DNA of 64,000 nt from Venturia oleaginea (taxonomy: Eukaryota; Ascomycota; Dothideomycetes; Venturiales; Venturiaceae). Position 1 is the first letter of the stretch, and the number at the start of each line of letters is the position of its first letter. Location: NCBI GenBank assembly GCA_013176395.1, contig JABMLP010000012.1:310001-374000 (forward strand). Direction: 5' to 3'. This document shows positions 47,223-56,401 of the stretch, piece by piece. Position numbers and translations under genes: made by a program. The notes beneath the pieces were generated by a model. It saw only the letters and a list, made by a program, of their open reading frames with translations, did not search any database and was not told the DNA's origin.

Positions 47223-48626
47223 CACGGGTTGGCCAGAATTCACGGCGCACAGACCGCCTCAATATGTGATTTTAGAGTAATGTACAGATATCACCACAAA
47301 GCGCTTTGAATTCGCACTTGAGGCTGCTCAATAATTGATCTACAGCGCTGGGGCATCTCCCTCATGCGGTCACGAATTTGTTTAAGTGTAATACGGTCCC
47401 ATTCTGCCTGAATATCTGCCTTGAATTGGGCCACCGTTGTCCACTTTCTACCAACCAATCTACCCTTCATGATGTTCCAACAAGCTTCTATAGGGTTCAA
47501 ATCTAGTGACTCTGGAGGGTGGGTGAGTAATAAGAGATCTGCTTCGCGTTTAAGGAGGGCTGGAGGTGAGTTTAGTGAGTTGATTCCGTGCGATGGATCG
47601 CCATCCTCCTGTAGCCAGTATCTGCACTTGTGCTTTGCCTCCAAGTCCTGTATAGCCTTAATATGTTGTGGCAGTATCTTTTCAGCGTAAAAGACATGCG
47701 ACATGCAGTTTCCTTTTGGTGTAGCATCCTGTTTTGCCTTCCAGTCATCGTAGACCTTGCAGCGCTCTGCAAAGGCAGTATCCAGCTCGTACTTGAGTTG
47801 CTTAGGCTTGGTAGGAGCCCGCTGCTTCTCTGAGGGCTCAACAGGATCTTTGTAGAATATGAGGCTACCTTTGTGGTTGTAGTTGACTCCGCCGGCGACG
47901 TGGATTGTGATGTCTAAACCTGTGCCTTTTGACTCATTTATAGACTTTTCTTGCCCGAGTTTACGTAGCTCGTACTCGGGCTCTTCCATCAGCTGCTTTG
48001 ACTGGAAGTGAGCCTCGTCTGTGAACCAAATGCGAGACCAAAAGCTTGAAATCGTGGCGGTGAGGTGTTCTTGGCCGTACTGACGGCGGAGGGCTTGATT
48101 CTTTTTGCTAATTCTCTTTTGAAACTTCTTTTTGAATCGTTTGGCTCCCATCTGATTGGCGTGGCGACGTAAAGTTCGTGGTGCGGCTTCCAAATTGAGT
48201 TCTTCGACTTGATCTCGGTAGCCCATCTCGTGTGTTGGGTCGTCTTGGTCAATTATCTTCTCTAAATCAGAGGCAGATACCAAGCTTTTTCTTCCTAAGA
48301 TAGAACTCCTCTTTCTTGTTGTTCTAAGCGCTTTACTGCCCCAATCTTCTCGGTTTTTCCGCCATCTACGGCCGGTGGGAGTTGGGATGTTGATTCCAGG
48401 AAGGTGGCAAATAGATCTAAAGCTAGAGGAGGGACTAGCGGAGTCAAGGGCTTGAAAAAATCGATTTCGCTTCACGGTATCATATTCTCGACGATCAGTC
48501 TTTGGTAGCTTCTTTTTCGGCGTTGTGGGAGCCATAATGTGGTGGTTTACATGGAATCTACGTGTTGTTTTAGAGATCGGATGAAGGTCAGGGGTCTATG
48601 CGCCGTCAATTCCGGCCAACCCGTGG
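47223..48626 (-). mobile_element. IS630/Tc1-type transposon with intact transposase, nested
   Basis: The inverted ends contain CACGGGTTGGCC, then GAATT, ACGGCGCA and AGACC with scattered differences (left from 47223, right ending 48626). TA occurs at 47221-47222 and 48627-48628. It sits about 100 bp inside the left end of the outer Tc1 element. Its organisation parallels the element at 9970-11386, with a different end sequence. Confidence 0.88.
47291..48535 (-). CDS. IS630/Tc1-superfamily transposase, intact
   Basis: Cut-and-paste transposase of 414 residues in one exon, starting ATG 48535 (MAPTTPKKKLPK). A basic N-terminal HTH region is followed by the catalytic core. This has Asp in FTDEAHF, Asp in LQEDGDPSHG and Glu in LDLNPIEACWN. 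By my count 38 residues separate the second Asp and the Glu, longer than the 34 of classical Tc1. No stop or frameshift interrupts it, unlike its relative at 10050-11287. It may be functional, and could in principle act on related ends. Confidence 0.9.
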   Translation of the reverse strand: MAPTTPKKKLPKTDRREYDTVKRNRFFQALDSASPSSSFRSICHLPGINIPTPTGRRWRKNREDWGSKALRTTRKRSSILGRKSLVSASDLEKIIDQDDPTHEMGYRDQVEELNLEAAPRTLRRHANQMGAKRFKKKFQKRISKKNQALRRQYGQEHLTATISSFWSRIWFTDEAHFQSKQLMEEPEYELRKLGQEKSINESKGTGLDITIHVAGGVNYNHKGSLIFYKDPVEPSEKQRAPTKPKQLKYELDTAFAERCKVYDDWKAKQDATPKGNCMSHVFYAEKILPQHIKAIQDLEAKHKCRYWLQEDGDPSHGINSLNSPPALLKREADLLLLTHPPESLDLNPIEACWNIMKGRLVGRKWTTVAQFKADIQAEWDRITLKQIRDRMREMPQRCRSIIEQPQVRIQSALW

Positions 48627-48672
48627 TATGCCCACCCTGAGCATTGATACATCTTGACATCGTGTACTCATA

Positions 48673-49647
48673 CTAGCTACAAAATCTTGGGACTTGCAGT
48701 TCTGTTGTTGCCTCCCATGCCTCCTTCACTGCTATCCGAAGCTGGTTATAAGAAAGCTGTTTATCACCCCACTTATTTTCAATATAGTCCTTCATTAGAT
48801 TCCATACTGCCTCAATTGGGTTCAAATCTGGAGAGTATGCAGGCCAGAAGATTGGTGTAATCCCTCGCTCTCTAAGCTCCTGAAAAGTCTCGCCAGCAGC
48901 ATGCCCAGGAGCACCATCCTGCATAAGCTGGAGACCTGGATTTATCCGTAGCCATCTATCAATAACAGGTACCGTACGCTCACAGTATGAGCGCTGGTTA
49001 ATTGAACCCCAATCTTTCTCCCAGAAGAGACAAGGCCCCTTTCGGGTACCGCTAAAACAGCCCCAGAACATCCAACCACGCCGCTTCCGGATCTTATCAA
49101 CTACACAAGTATTATCTAGCTCTTCACCAGATTGCCGAGTAACCCATTGCTTGCGATGCCTCCCTCCTGTCACCTAAGTCTCACCAGTCCATAAGATAGT
49201 TTTCCATTGCTCTAGAGTCCAATTGACGTGTGCGAGAGCCCATTCAAGGCGTATTGCTTTATTTCGTTCTGAGAGAGGAGGTTTTGCTCGAGCAACGTAT
49301 CGTTTAAAGCCATACTTTCGGAGGGCATTTCGTATAGCATACTCTCCTACTTCCCAAGATGCAAAGGGACCAGTAGCGAGGTGGAGGTAGGACATCAACC
49401 GATTTGTTCGTGAGTAGCGAATAAAGGTGATAAGCTCCTCAATCTGCTCCTCTGAGAGAGAAGGATCTCGGCCTTTCCGTTTCTTTGGCGTAGTTTGTTC
49501 GGCTTGGCACGTAATCTGGACCTGCCTCTGCGTGACTTTGAGGTGGTTGGCGATGTGCTCGTAAGTCCAGCCAATATCTTGGAGGGTTGTGACTTGTAAA
49601 CGCTCATCGCGTGAAAAATCTGGTTGTTTTTGGCGTACAGGGGGCAT
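48673..49647 (-). pseudogene. Dead Tc1 (DD34E) transposase of the outer element
   Basis: Starts at ATG 49647 (MPPVRQKQPDFSR). The open frame upstream of that reads into the nested pogo end. It encodes paired HTH domains (about residues 1-110), then the catalytic region. An in-frame TAG at 49174-49176 follows ILWTGET. Relatives have Trp there, so TGG became TAG. In the same block the first catalytic Asp (usual WTDET) is Gly. After the stop the frame continues intact with GWMFWGCF, LMQDGAPGH and YSPDLNPIEAVWN, where 34 residues lie between Asp and Glu. The stop is TAG at 48673-48675. It carries two independent inactivating changes. Confidence 0.9.
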
Positions 49648-49672
49648 TTTGGTGGTATACACAAGCCAGGTA

Positions 49673-50831
49673 ACGTGTTTCACCATTCACTTGGCCACCC
49701 CACTCACTTGGTCACCCAACCAAAAAGTCTAATCCCTTCGTACAATTATCGCGATAATGTCAACACCAACCCCCGGATCGGCTTGCAAAGAGGCTAGATT
49801 ACTTCTTGCGAAGCAGAGCTTTCAAACGAATCCAAATTTTAGTCAAAGTCAAATCTCAGCGTCGTACGATATTCCTCGATCTACACTTCACTCTCGTCTT
49901 CAAGGTGGTAAACCACGAAGCGAATCTAACCACCAAAAGAGAAAGTTACAAATACATGAAGAGCAGGCTCTGGTTCAGTGGATCCTAGACCTTGATCGAC
50001 GAGGATTTTCGCCCCAAATTATCGACGTACGACGAATGGCAAACGCTTTACTCGAAAAACGCGGTACGAATCCTCCACCGTCATTAGTCGGGAAGAACTG
50101 GGTATCCCGCTTCATCAACGCTCAGCTGGAGCTTTGTACGAAGTGGAATCGTAAATTCCATTCACAGCGTGCAAAATGCGAAGATCCAGCGACAATCAAC
50201 GCGTGGTTTCAGCGTGTTGAAGAGACGCCCTCACCACCAGGTACACCCCATGGAGTAGCGCCACAGTGGACGTCAGAAACTCCTCGTACGATAGCTCAGC
50301 TTGAGCAGCAGGCTCAGCTCGTCCGAAATCTTCTTCATCGCCAATCTCAGAGCTCAAGTAGTCAAGCAATTGGTCAACTCATCAAAGGATGTCAAGTCGC
50401 AATAAATTCAGCAGTAATACTTGCAGAAGAGAATAGGAAGCTTCGTACAGAGAACCAACGACGAAAACAGAAGAAACAGTATCGTAGACGATATGTTGCA
50501 TATGGGGGCGTTTTACAAGCTCAACAGGGTCAGTTCTTGGTCGAGGGATGCGAAAATAGCTCTAGAGATAGTGTTCAAGATCAGGAAGTCGTCGTACGAC
50601 AGCGAGCATTACCAACATGTAGTGGCTGCGGTATTCAAGGTCATAAGATTACTCGATGCCCAAATACGTAAAGAATGTATTATTAGAATTATTTTAATAA
50701 AAGCTGTATTGGTGAGAGGTTTATCGCACGATGACTTGAGATTTAGTGGTTGGGGTGGCCAAGTGAGTGGGGTGGCCAAGTGAGTGGGGCGGCCAAGTGA
50801 GTGGGGTGGCCAAGTGAGCGGTGAAACACGT
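49673..50831 (+). mobile_element. Pogo element with internal deletion (1,159 bp), nested
   Basis: Bordered by TA (49671-49672 and 50832-50833). The inverted ends start ACGTGTTTCACC, close to the ACGTATTC end of the pogo element at 6943. The right end holds four head-to-tail copies of a 17-bp unit, GGGGTGGCCAAGTGAGT (50752-50819). The left end holds two copies in the opposite sense (49685-49701 and 49702-49718). It is about 0.7 kb shorter than the 6943 element because the catalytic part of the gene is missing. Inserted near the right end of the outer Tc1 element. Confidence 0.9.
49757..50671 (+). CDS. DDE-less pogo protein: CENP-B-like DNA-binding domain plus zinc knuckle
   Basis: 304 residues, no stop or frameshift. 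The N-terminal part aligns with the full transposase at 7010-8710: VQWILDLDRRGFSPQ against VKYILDLDLRGFAPR, then LVGKNWVSRF against PVGKNWAERF, up to NAWFQRVEE. Immediately afterwards it resumes at TPSPPGTPHGVAPQW, matching the Pro-rich segment after the catalytic domain. It ends with the basic region and the knuckle CSGCGIQGHKITRC. About 260 catalytic residues, including all three Asp, are gone and the frame is kept. It should still bind the 17-bp sites but cannot transpose. It could be a natural repressor, like KP proteins of P elements, or a chance survivor. Start ATG 49757 is the first inside the ends. Confidence 0.9.
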   Translation: MSTPTPGSACKEARLLLAKQSFQTNPNFSQSQISASYDIPRSTLHSRLQGGKPRSESNHQKRKLQIHEEQALVQWILDLDRRGFSPQIIDVRRMANALLEKRGTNPPPSLVGKNWVSRFINAQLELCTKWNRKFHSQRAKCEDPATINAWFQRVEETPSPPGTPHGVAPQWTSETPRTIAQLEQQAQLVRNLLHRQSQSSSSQAIGQLIKGCQVAINSAVILAEENRKLRTENQRRKQKKQYRRRYVAYGGVLQAQQGQFLVEGCENSSRDSVQDQEVVVRQRALPTCSGCGIQGHKITRCPNT

Positions 50832-50991
50832 TATGCCTTTAGGAACACATAGGTAGAGTATAAAATACAGTAACAACATATTATTAAGTATACAGGCGAG
50901 GGGGCTCATTGGCAGCATGATATGCGCTAAAATTGTAAGCCCCTTGGCTGGTGGCGGCGTACTAACAATATATCGGCCGGCTACCACTGTA

Positions 50992-51990
50992 AGCCCAGAT
51001 GGAGTCATCCTTGCTCATCTACAGAGGGTTGCTCTGAGAGAATCCTCAACCAAGTACGAAGCAAGTTTGTGTCTACATTCATCGTTAGCTCTCGACTCTC
51101 TCGATCTCGGGCTGCTACGTCCAACGATTCGATCCCCTTTTAAACATCATAAGAAACTTCCGAGAGTCTCTCCGATCTCTTATTCTGGGCAATTTATACA
51201 TCGTCCCTTTGGCCCTTTCCCGCCCATCAAAACAGGCGTTTCTTCTTGGTGATTCTGGACTCTTAACTCTCGAACTCGCCACATGGTTGTTTTTTATACT
51301 TACCTACTTTGCGTAGGATCATAGTCAGTACCCCAGAACGATTTTCCCGGGGTTTCTCCTATCTCACTGACGTTCAGGGCACTCAGTTAGTTTAGTAGTA
51401 GTACGATCTACGCATCTATTTCAAGACTCTTACGGGCTTCTATATCTAAATCTAGGATCGTTAGATATACCGAAATCGATCGCGGGATTATATTTGAGTC
51501 ACATACAATGCATAAGCCCGGCTTTCTGGCGCAGAGGGTTCTCATAATGAGTGCTTGGGGCCGGACGCCGTTGGATTTGTTATCCACAAATCTAATCCTT
51601 CAAAGCGACCCTAGCACGTTCGGCAAGAAGAACGAAATTCGATACAACCTGAACGTCTTCTTTATCACCCGATCCAGGATAGAGCTTGAAGATCGAGCAT
51701 GGTCTAACCAGATTTCAACTGCGTAGAACTATTGACTGCTAAGGCTAATCTCCAAGACCATTTCTGTTACATCGCCAGGATTTCTCGTACGCACAACCCA
51801 CATTTATACACGAAGGCGGCCTTCTTCAAGAAGCCATGCAAACGTGAAAAGGGGTAAATCACCGAGGTAGGCAGATGAAGTATTGAGTCGTAGCTGTACA
51901 TAGGTAGTCGTTTTCCTGAACCCATTACTGTCCCTCCGCAAAAATCACCAAATCCTCACAACCCAACAAAACAATCTAAACCGCCTCAAA
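50992..51990. other. Intergenic, no gene seen
   Basis: About 1 kb from the transposon nest to the small secreted protein gene. The ORF at 51508-51726 has no features. The last ~100 bases are A/C-rich before the ATG, as in many fungal 5' leaders. Confidence 0.5.
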
Positions 51991-52274
51991 ATGCATTTCC
52001 CAACCTACTTCACCGCAATCTTCATGGTGTTTGCCACCTTTGCTGCCGCTGGTTCGTATTTACCCCCACTCCAAAGACGAATCCTTTTCGCCTTTAATAG
52101 TTCTGCTCCTTATATGTCAAATCGAACAAACTGCTAATACTTCACCCCATAGACCTCGGATGCGATAGCATGTACTGCCCTTGCGTCAAAGCACCCAACG
52201 CAAACCCGACCAGCTGCTACAGGGGCCATTGCTCCAATGCTTTCCCACCAGGAAGCACCGTTCCACAATGTTAG
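51991..52274 (+). CDS. Small secreted cysteine-rich protein (60 residues, two exons)
   Basis: Exon 1 (51991-52051) encodes a signal peptide, MHFPTYFTAIFMVFATFAAA. A 101-bp intron (donor GTTCGT, acceptor CATAG) follows in phase 1. Exon 2 (52153-52274) gives about 40 mature residues with six cysteines at 24, 29, 31, 42, 47 and 60, ending VPQC. Six Cys in 40 residues suggests three disulphides and an extracellular role. Small secreted proteins of this type include effectors, antimicrobial peptides and proteins of unknown function; I recognise no family. Both exons are below usual ORF length cut-offs. It is next to the transposon nest, a typical setting for such genes. ATG context is AAAATGC. Confidence 0.7.
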
Positions 52275-52547
52275 ATGGATTGGGAAATGGAGAAGGGATT
52301 GAAAGTCGGAAGGAGAACAAAGGTCTCGAATCGAAGGGAAGCCGATCGACCTTCATACCACTAGAAAATATAAAACCCACCATCACAATTTCTCTTATCT
52401 CTTATCTCCGATTCTTAGTACTTCGATGTATCAACGTGACATGATCAGCAGCAATGTATAGCCCAGTCCATAATCTTACTTACAACATCGGCTATATTCG
52501 TATACAAAGAACTCCATACTCGATTTTGTATAGCATACTTCCCTCCT

Positions 52548-53807
52548 TCAACTTCCCACCGTTGCATCCATCTCTTTCAAAGCCTGCGCAGCAGTCAGAT
52601 ACCTCACAGAATCCCTCAACACCCCAATCTTCGCTCTCATCTCCCCAGGCTCTCCCACCACCCTCCCAACAGCATTCGAGACCCCATCTCCCGGTCCGAA
52701 TACGATTTTCCTCGCAGAAAGTCGCAGGTCCAATGCCCGTTCAAAGTCTCTTTCCCATGCATTCACGACCTCGACATGTGTCAGACGAGAAAAGTCTCGT
52801 TTTTGCCCTTCTTCTTTTTCATCCTCATCTATTCTGCTCATCTCATTGAAGATATGCTTGTAACCGAGGTGGCCGAGGACGACATTATGGAAGAGGATTT
52901 TGCGTAGTGTGTTTCTATGCGTAAGAAGAAAGTTGAAGATATCGCGATGAGGAATTCTTCCACTAGTCAAGGTGATGAAGTGCAGGTGATGTAGGTAAAG
53001 AGGGACCTCTGCCCGTTGAAGCCGAGTAAGATCCAAGCGACCATGTATCGTCAAAAACATCGCCGCCTCGGTCGCATGATTGTCATCCCTCTCGAGACAC
53101 CCAGGCACAAACGGCCGAAGTTGTCTCTCAGGCCAATATGCCGCCCACTGATCGGCGAGCAAGTAGCCCAACCGATTTCCCATAACCTCATAATCCATTA
53201 CGGGGCAATTGTCAGAATAGACAACCACATTCGGAATAAGTGCACCACTCTGACTTAACGCCTTCTGGAATATATGGGAATACTCGCACCGCGGTTGCGA
53301 GCTACTCCAGATTTTACCAGGTTCCGAGGGACGAAACGGTACTAGCGCCACGGTCTTAACACTATCAGGCAGAATGGTAAATAAATCCCTCATGTCCTTC
53401 AGATGTATCCCAAGACTGCTAGGGCAGAGCACCCTTCCCGCACTTTCACTATGTGTTGTCTCGCAGCCTTCTGGACAATCCGCTATAAACGGCCACACTC
53501 GTATGGAGACTTTGGTCAATTTGCAAGTTTCCCAGACGTTGTGACGAGAATGGTGAATCATCGTCCGCACTCTTTGCCAGTCCAGGTCTACCATGCTGAT
53601 ATGGAGTTCGCGAAGATGAGAATGCCCGAACAAGCGTGAGGTAGCGAGGAGGAGTCGGCTTGACGTTGAGCGATATCTTCTCAGGTCGGCGAGGGTGAAA
53701 TGATCTGCGATTTGCTCCAGCAGTTCATCTGGAAGCCGGAAGAGGGAGGGTATTGATGTATGTGTCATTATGTCTTCAGATTCTTCAGGCAGAGAGTCTC
53801 TCGTCAT
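52548..53807 (-). CDS. F-box-like protein of unknown target
   Basis: A single exon of 419 residues, start ATG 53807. An N-terminal F-box-like motif lies at about residues 20-62 (SIPSLFRLPDELLEQIADHF, then LADLRRYRSTSSRL). The rest has scattered hydrophobic residues and no clear repeats, as in the many lineage-specific fungal F-box proteins. It includes IHLKDMRDLFTILPDSVKTV and LHHLHFITLTSGRIPHRDIFNFLLTHRNTL, a pattern common in that group. Probably an SCF adaptor; substrate unknown. It ends at 52548, about 270 bp from the secreted-protein gene, tail to tail. Confidence 0.75.
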   Translation of the reverse strand: MTRDSLPEESEDIMTHTSIPSLFRLPDELLEQIADHFTLADLRRYRSTSSRLLLATSRLFGHSHLRELHISMVDLDWQRVRTMIHHSRHNVWETCKLTKVSIRVWPFIADCPEGCETTHSESAGRVLCPSSLGIHLKDMRDLFTILPDSVKTVALVPFRPSEPGKIWSSSQPRCEYSHIFQKALSQSGALIPNVVVYSDNCPVMDYEVMGNRLGYLLADQWAAYWPERQLRPFVPGCLERDDNHATEAAMFLTIHGRLDLTRLQRAEVPLYLHHLHFITLTSGRIPHRDIFNFLLTHRNTLRKILFHNVVLGHLGYKHIFNEMSRIDEDEKEEGQKRDFSRLTHVEVVNAWERDFERALDLRLSARKIVFGPGDGVSNAVGRVVGEPGEMRAKIGVLRDSVRYLTAAQALKEMDATVGS

Positions 53808-54290
53808 CGCTGTGGTCGGGCCAGGTCGTGGTGCAGATAGTTCTATATGGTTGTTATGTATCTATCTATATATATGAGGCGTGGTCCTTTGATGTGTGAA
53901 TGTGACAGGCATCCATGAGAAGCACGCGCTGTACCTCATCCTTGATAAGTGAGTCAAGCATTGTGACAACAACTCATCTAAGCTGCCTTTGCTGGCTCCC
54001 CAGAACAACTGGTGCAAGTCAGTAATTGTCTTAGCTTGTCACTTACAACGCGAACCCAACAAAGGCCCAAGGGTGAGAAGTCAATGCCTAATATTGCTGC
54101 TATTCGTCTTGTACATTGATGAAGTTCTCTTGATCTACCCACGCGAAAAGAGGCATTAGAAGCGCGCGAAAAATCACCAGGACACTTCGCGCAATGACAA
54201 AAACGCACTCTATCGGTGCGCACTAACCCTGATTCCTTTTCGCTAGCAAGACTGACTAAACAACAATTCTCTACAGGGTACATGAGTGTA
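53808..54290. other. Intergenic between F-box gene and PP2A-A
   Basis: Promoter of the F-box gene and 3' flank of the PP2A scaffold gene. The 53978-54379 minus ORF overlaps the last PP2A exon in another frame and is not credible. Confidence 0.55.
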
Positions 54291-56401
54291 TTAGGTCTGC
54301 ATCTCATCCCCGAAACCTTGTGCTGACGTTGTTGCAAAATACCTAACATCAACGTCGTCATCCTGTTGCAGCTTCTCAAGATTGGGAAGGATCTTGTCGT
54401 GAATGAGCTGCGTGCCCTTTACGCTCCCTGTCAATGGTTTGCCTTCCTTCTCAGCAGCGGCGACAGTACCCTTCTCAGGAACCTTCTTTAGTACATCGAC
54501 AAGGACACCATATGACTTGGCCACATTGAAACGGATGTTCGGAATGTCATCGGCGACGAGTTGGTCCATCATGGGGAGAATCGACTCCTGAATGACAGAC
54601 AAGGATAGAACAGGTGCCAGAGTCTGTGAGATACATTAGCTAAGCGTTATCACCAATATTGAAGAGTGCCTTACAGAAATCGCGAAGCAAGTGGTCATAC
54701 GGTAGAGGTAATTCGGGTGTTGGCCCATGGCGATAACTTTTGGCACAATGGCACCGCTAGCCCATTCCACACCAAACACTTCAGTAAGCTTCTTCAGGTT
54801 CTGAGTCGAGGCTTCTCTGATGGAGAAAACGGTGTCACCCAGCCAGCTCATGCACAAGCTACTAAGCTTCTCATCAAAGAACTTGACACCGAGCTGACTA
54901 GCAAGGAGTGGAACGTATTCGATGATGGCAAGTCGAACGCGCCATTGCTTGTCTTCTGCAAGCTGGACGATTGCGGGAAGAAGTGATTGTGAGAGCAGCT
55001 CGATGCCGATGACTTTGTTCACCAACTCCAATTTCGAGATGATATTGAGGCGGACATCTGGGAAGTCATCCTTGAGCATGTTCAAGAACATTGGGAGTAG
55101 GTGGGCAATTGTCTCGTCCTTGCCGAGAATTGGTGCGAGACCGCTGATTTGAGTACCCAAAGCTGCACGCACGTGTTGTGAAGAATCTGTGACGAGCTCT
55201 TCGATGCTAGGCATGACCTCGTGGAGCAAGGTCTCGCGATCAAGGAGGCCGCAGAAACCGGGGATCTGCCCAGCGATTGCGCTGCGCACCTCTGCCTCTG
55301 TATCCTTCAGGAGTTTGACGAATGATGGGACAAGATCCCGGCTGACAACCTCTTCATCGACTGCTTTGGCGATCTAGAGAGTAACGTTAGCCTGACACCG
55401 CACACGATAGCTAGTCATTTCTTGCCTTCTCGAATCGATCCGCGACCATGTAGCGTACTCTCCAACTCTTGTCTTCAAACAAGCTTCTTAGAGCTGTGAG
55501 AAGAATGCCGTGACTTGACTGCTGTTCTTTTGGCACGACTTCCGCAATCGCGATAAGAATTTCCACGGTAAGCAAGCGCACACTGTCCTGGTCGTCACTG
55601 GCAAGATGCCTGAACATGGGAATCATTTCTTCTATGACAACCGTTGCGGGCATCGCCTTCACAAACTTTGCAAGGTTTGTGGCCGCCTGCCTTCGAACCA
55701 TTGGGGTATCATCGTGCACAAGAGCTCCAAACTGCTGCCTCAAGCCTTCCTGAACTGGTGGTGCAGCTCTTGCGTATGGCACATTGTAGAGTCCTGTCGC
55801 TGAAACCTTTGAGGTGAACCAGTCGGCTTTCGATAGTCGCACAACAAGGGGAATGAAGTGTTGCTCGACTTGTTCTTGGGAGAGTTGTTCGCAGATTTTG
55901 TTAAGCGATTCCACAGCCTAAGTCATAATTAGCTCTGCACCTGCCATTTCGCATGAATGCCAATATCAACCTTCTCTCGCACCAAAGGCTCTTCGATTGC
56001 AGCCAGATTCTCTAATGGAGAGAGTAGGACGTGTCCGTACTCTGGACCTCCAACATACTCGACAAAATTACCAAGCTCCTCACTCAACGCTGTCAGGACC
56101 TCGTCTTCGTCTTCAACGGATTCTGTTTATCGCAGTATGGTCAGCACCAATTTGTGTAACCTTCAATGTAGTGTACTGTGACCTACCATCGAGGAAGGGT
56201 ATCAACTCGTCCCGCGTTCGCTCGGGCCCCAAAGCTAGAGCAATTGTAGACAGTCTGTGGATTGCGTTCAAACGTAGAATAACATCGTCATGCTGGGCCT
56301 AGTTAGCCACTGCATACAGTTCCCATTTCTCTAGCTCAATCTACCTTCAGTTCGTCGATCAAGACCGCAATAGGGTAGAGCTCGTCATTTTGATTGTCCA
56401 T
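54291..56401 (-). CDS. Protein phosphatase 2A scaffold subunit A (HEAT repeats)
   Basis: Structural A subunit (PR65/Tpd3) that brings together the catalytic and regulatory subunits of PP2A. Six exons, 56401-56345, 56298-56187, 56122-55971, 55917-55426, 55373-54675 and 54623-54291, give 614 residues, the expected length. The protein is HEAT repeats throughout, with signature helices such as [36 protein letters not shown] and [12 protein letters not shown]. Four introns are GT-AG. Intron 4 (55425-55374) starts GCAAGA after AAG, a GC-AG intron; a GT start is not available without losing frame. The ATG lies 547 bp from the divergent phenylalanyl-tRNA synthetase gene. Confidence 0.96.

Larger units (their letters stand above)
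47119..50989 (-). mobile_element. Outer Tc1 (DD34E) element carrying two nested transposons
   Basis: The inverted ends contain GTGGTAGCCGGCCGATATAT followed by TGTTAGTA (left 47119-47148, right 50960-50989), differing at the second base. Both are bordered by TA (47117-47118 and 50990-50991). Similarity extends inward through AGCC..AAGGG.CTT. Subtracting the two nested elements with one TA each (1,406 and 1,161 bp) leaves 1,304 bp, the normal size of a Tc1 element. What remains is 47119-47222, 48627-49672 and 50832-50989, and it contains one Tc1 transposase pseudogene. The arithmetic and the ends agree, so I read this as one element interrupted twice. Confidence 0.85.

Noticed and set aside
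49648..49686. Upstream extension of the Tc1 transposase frame
   Set aside because: Reads into the end of the nested pogo element.
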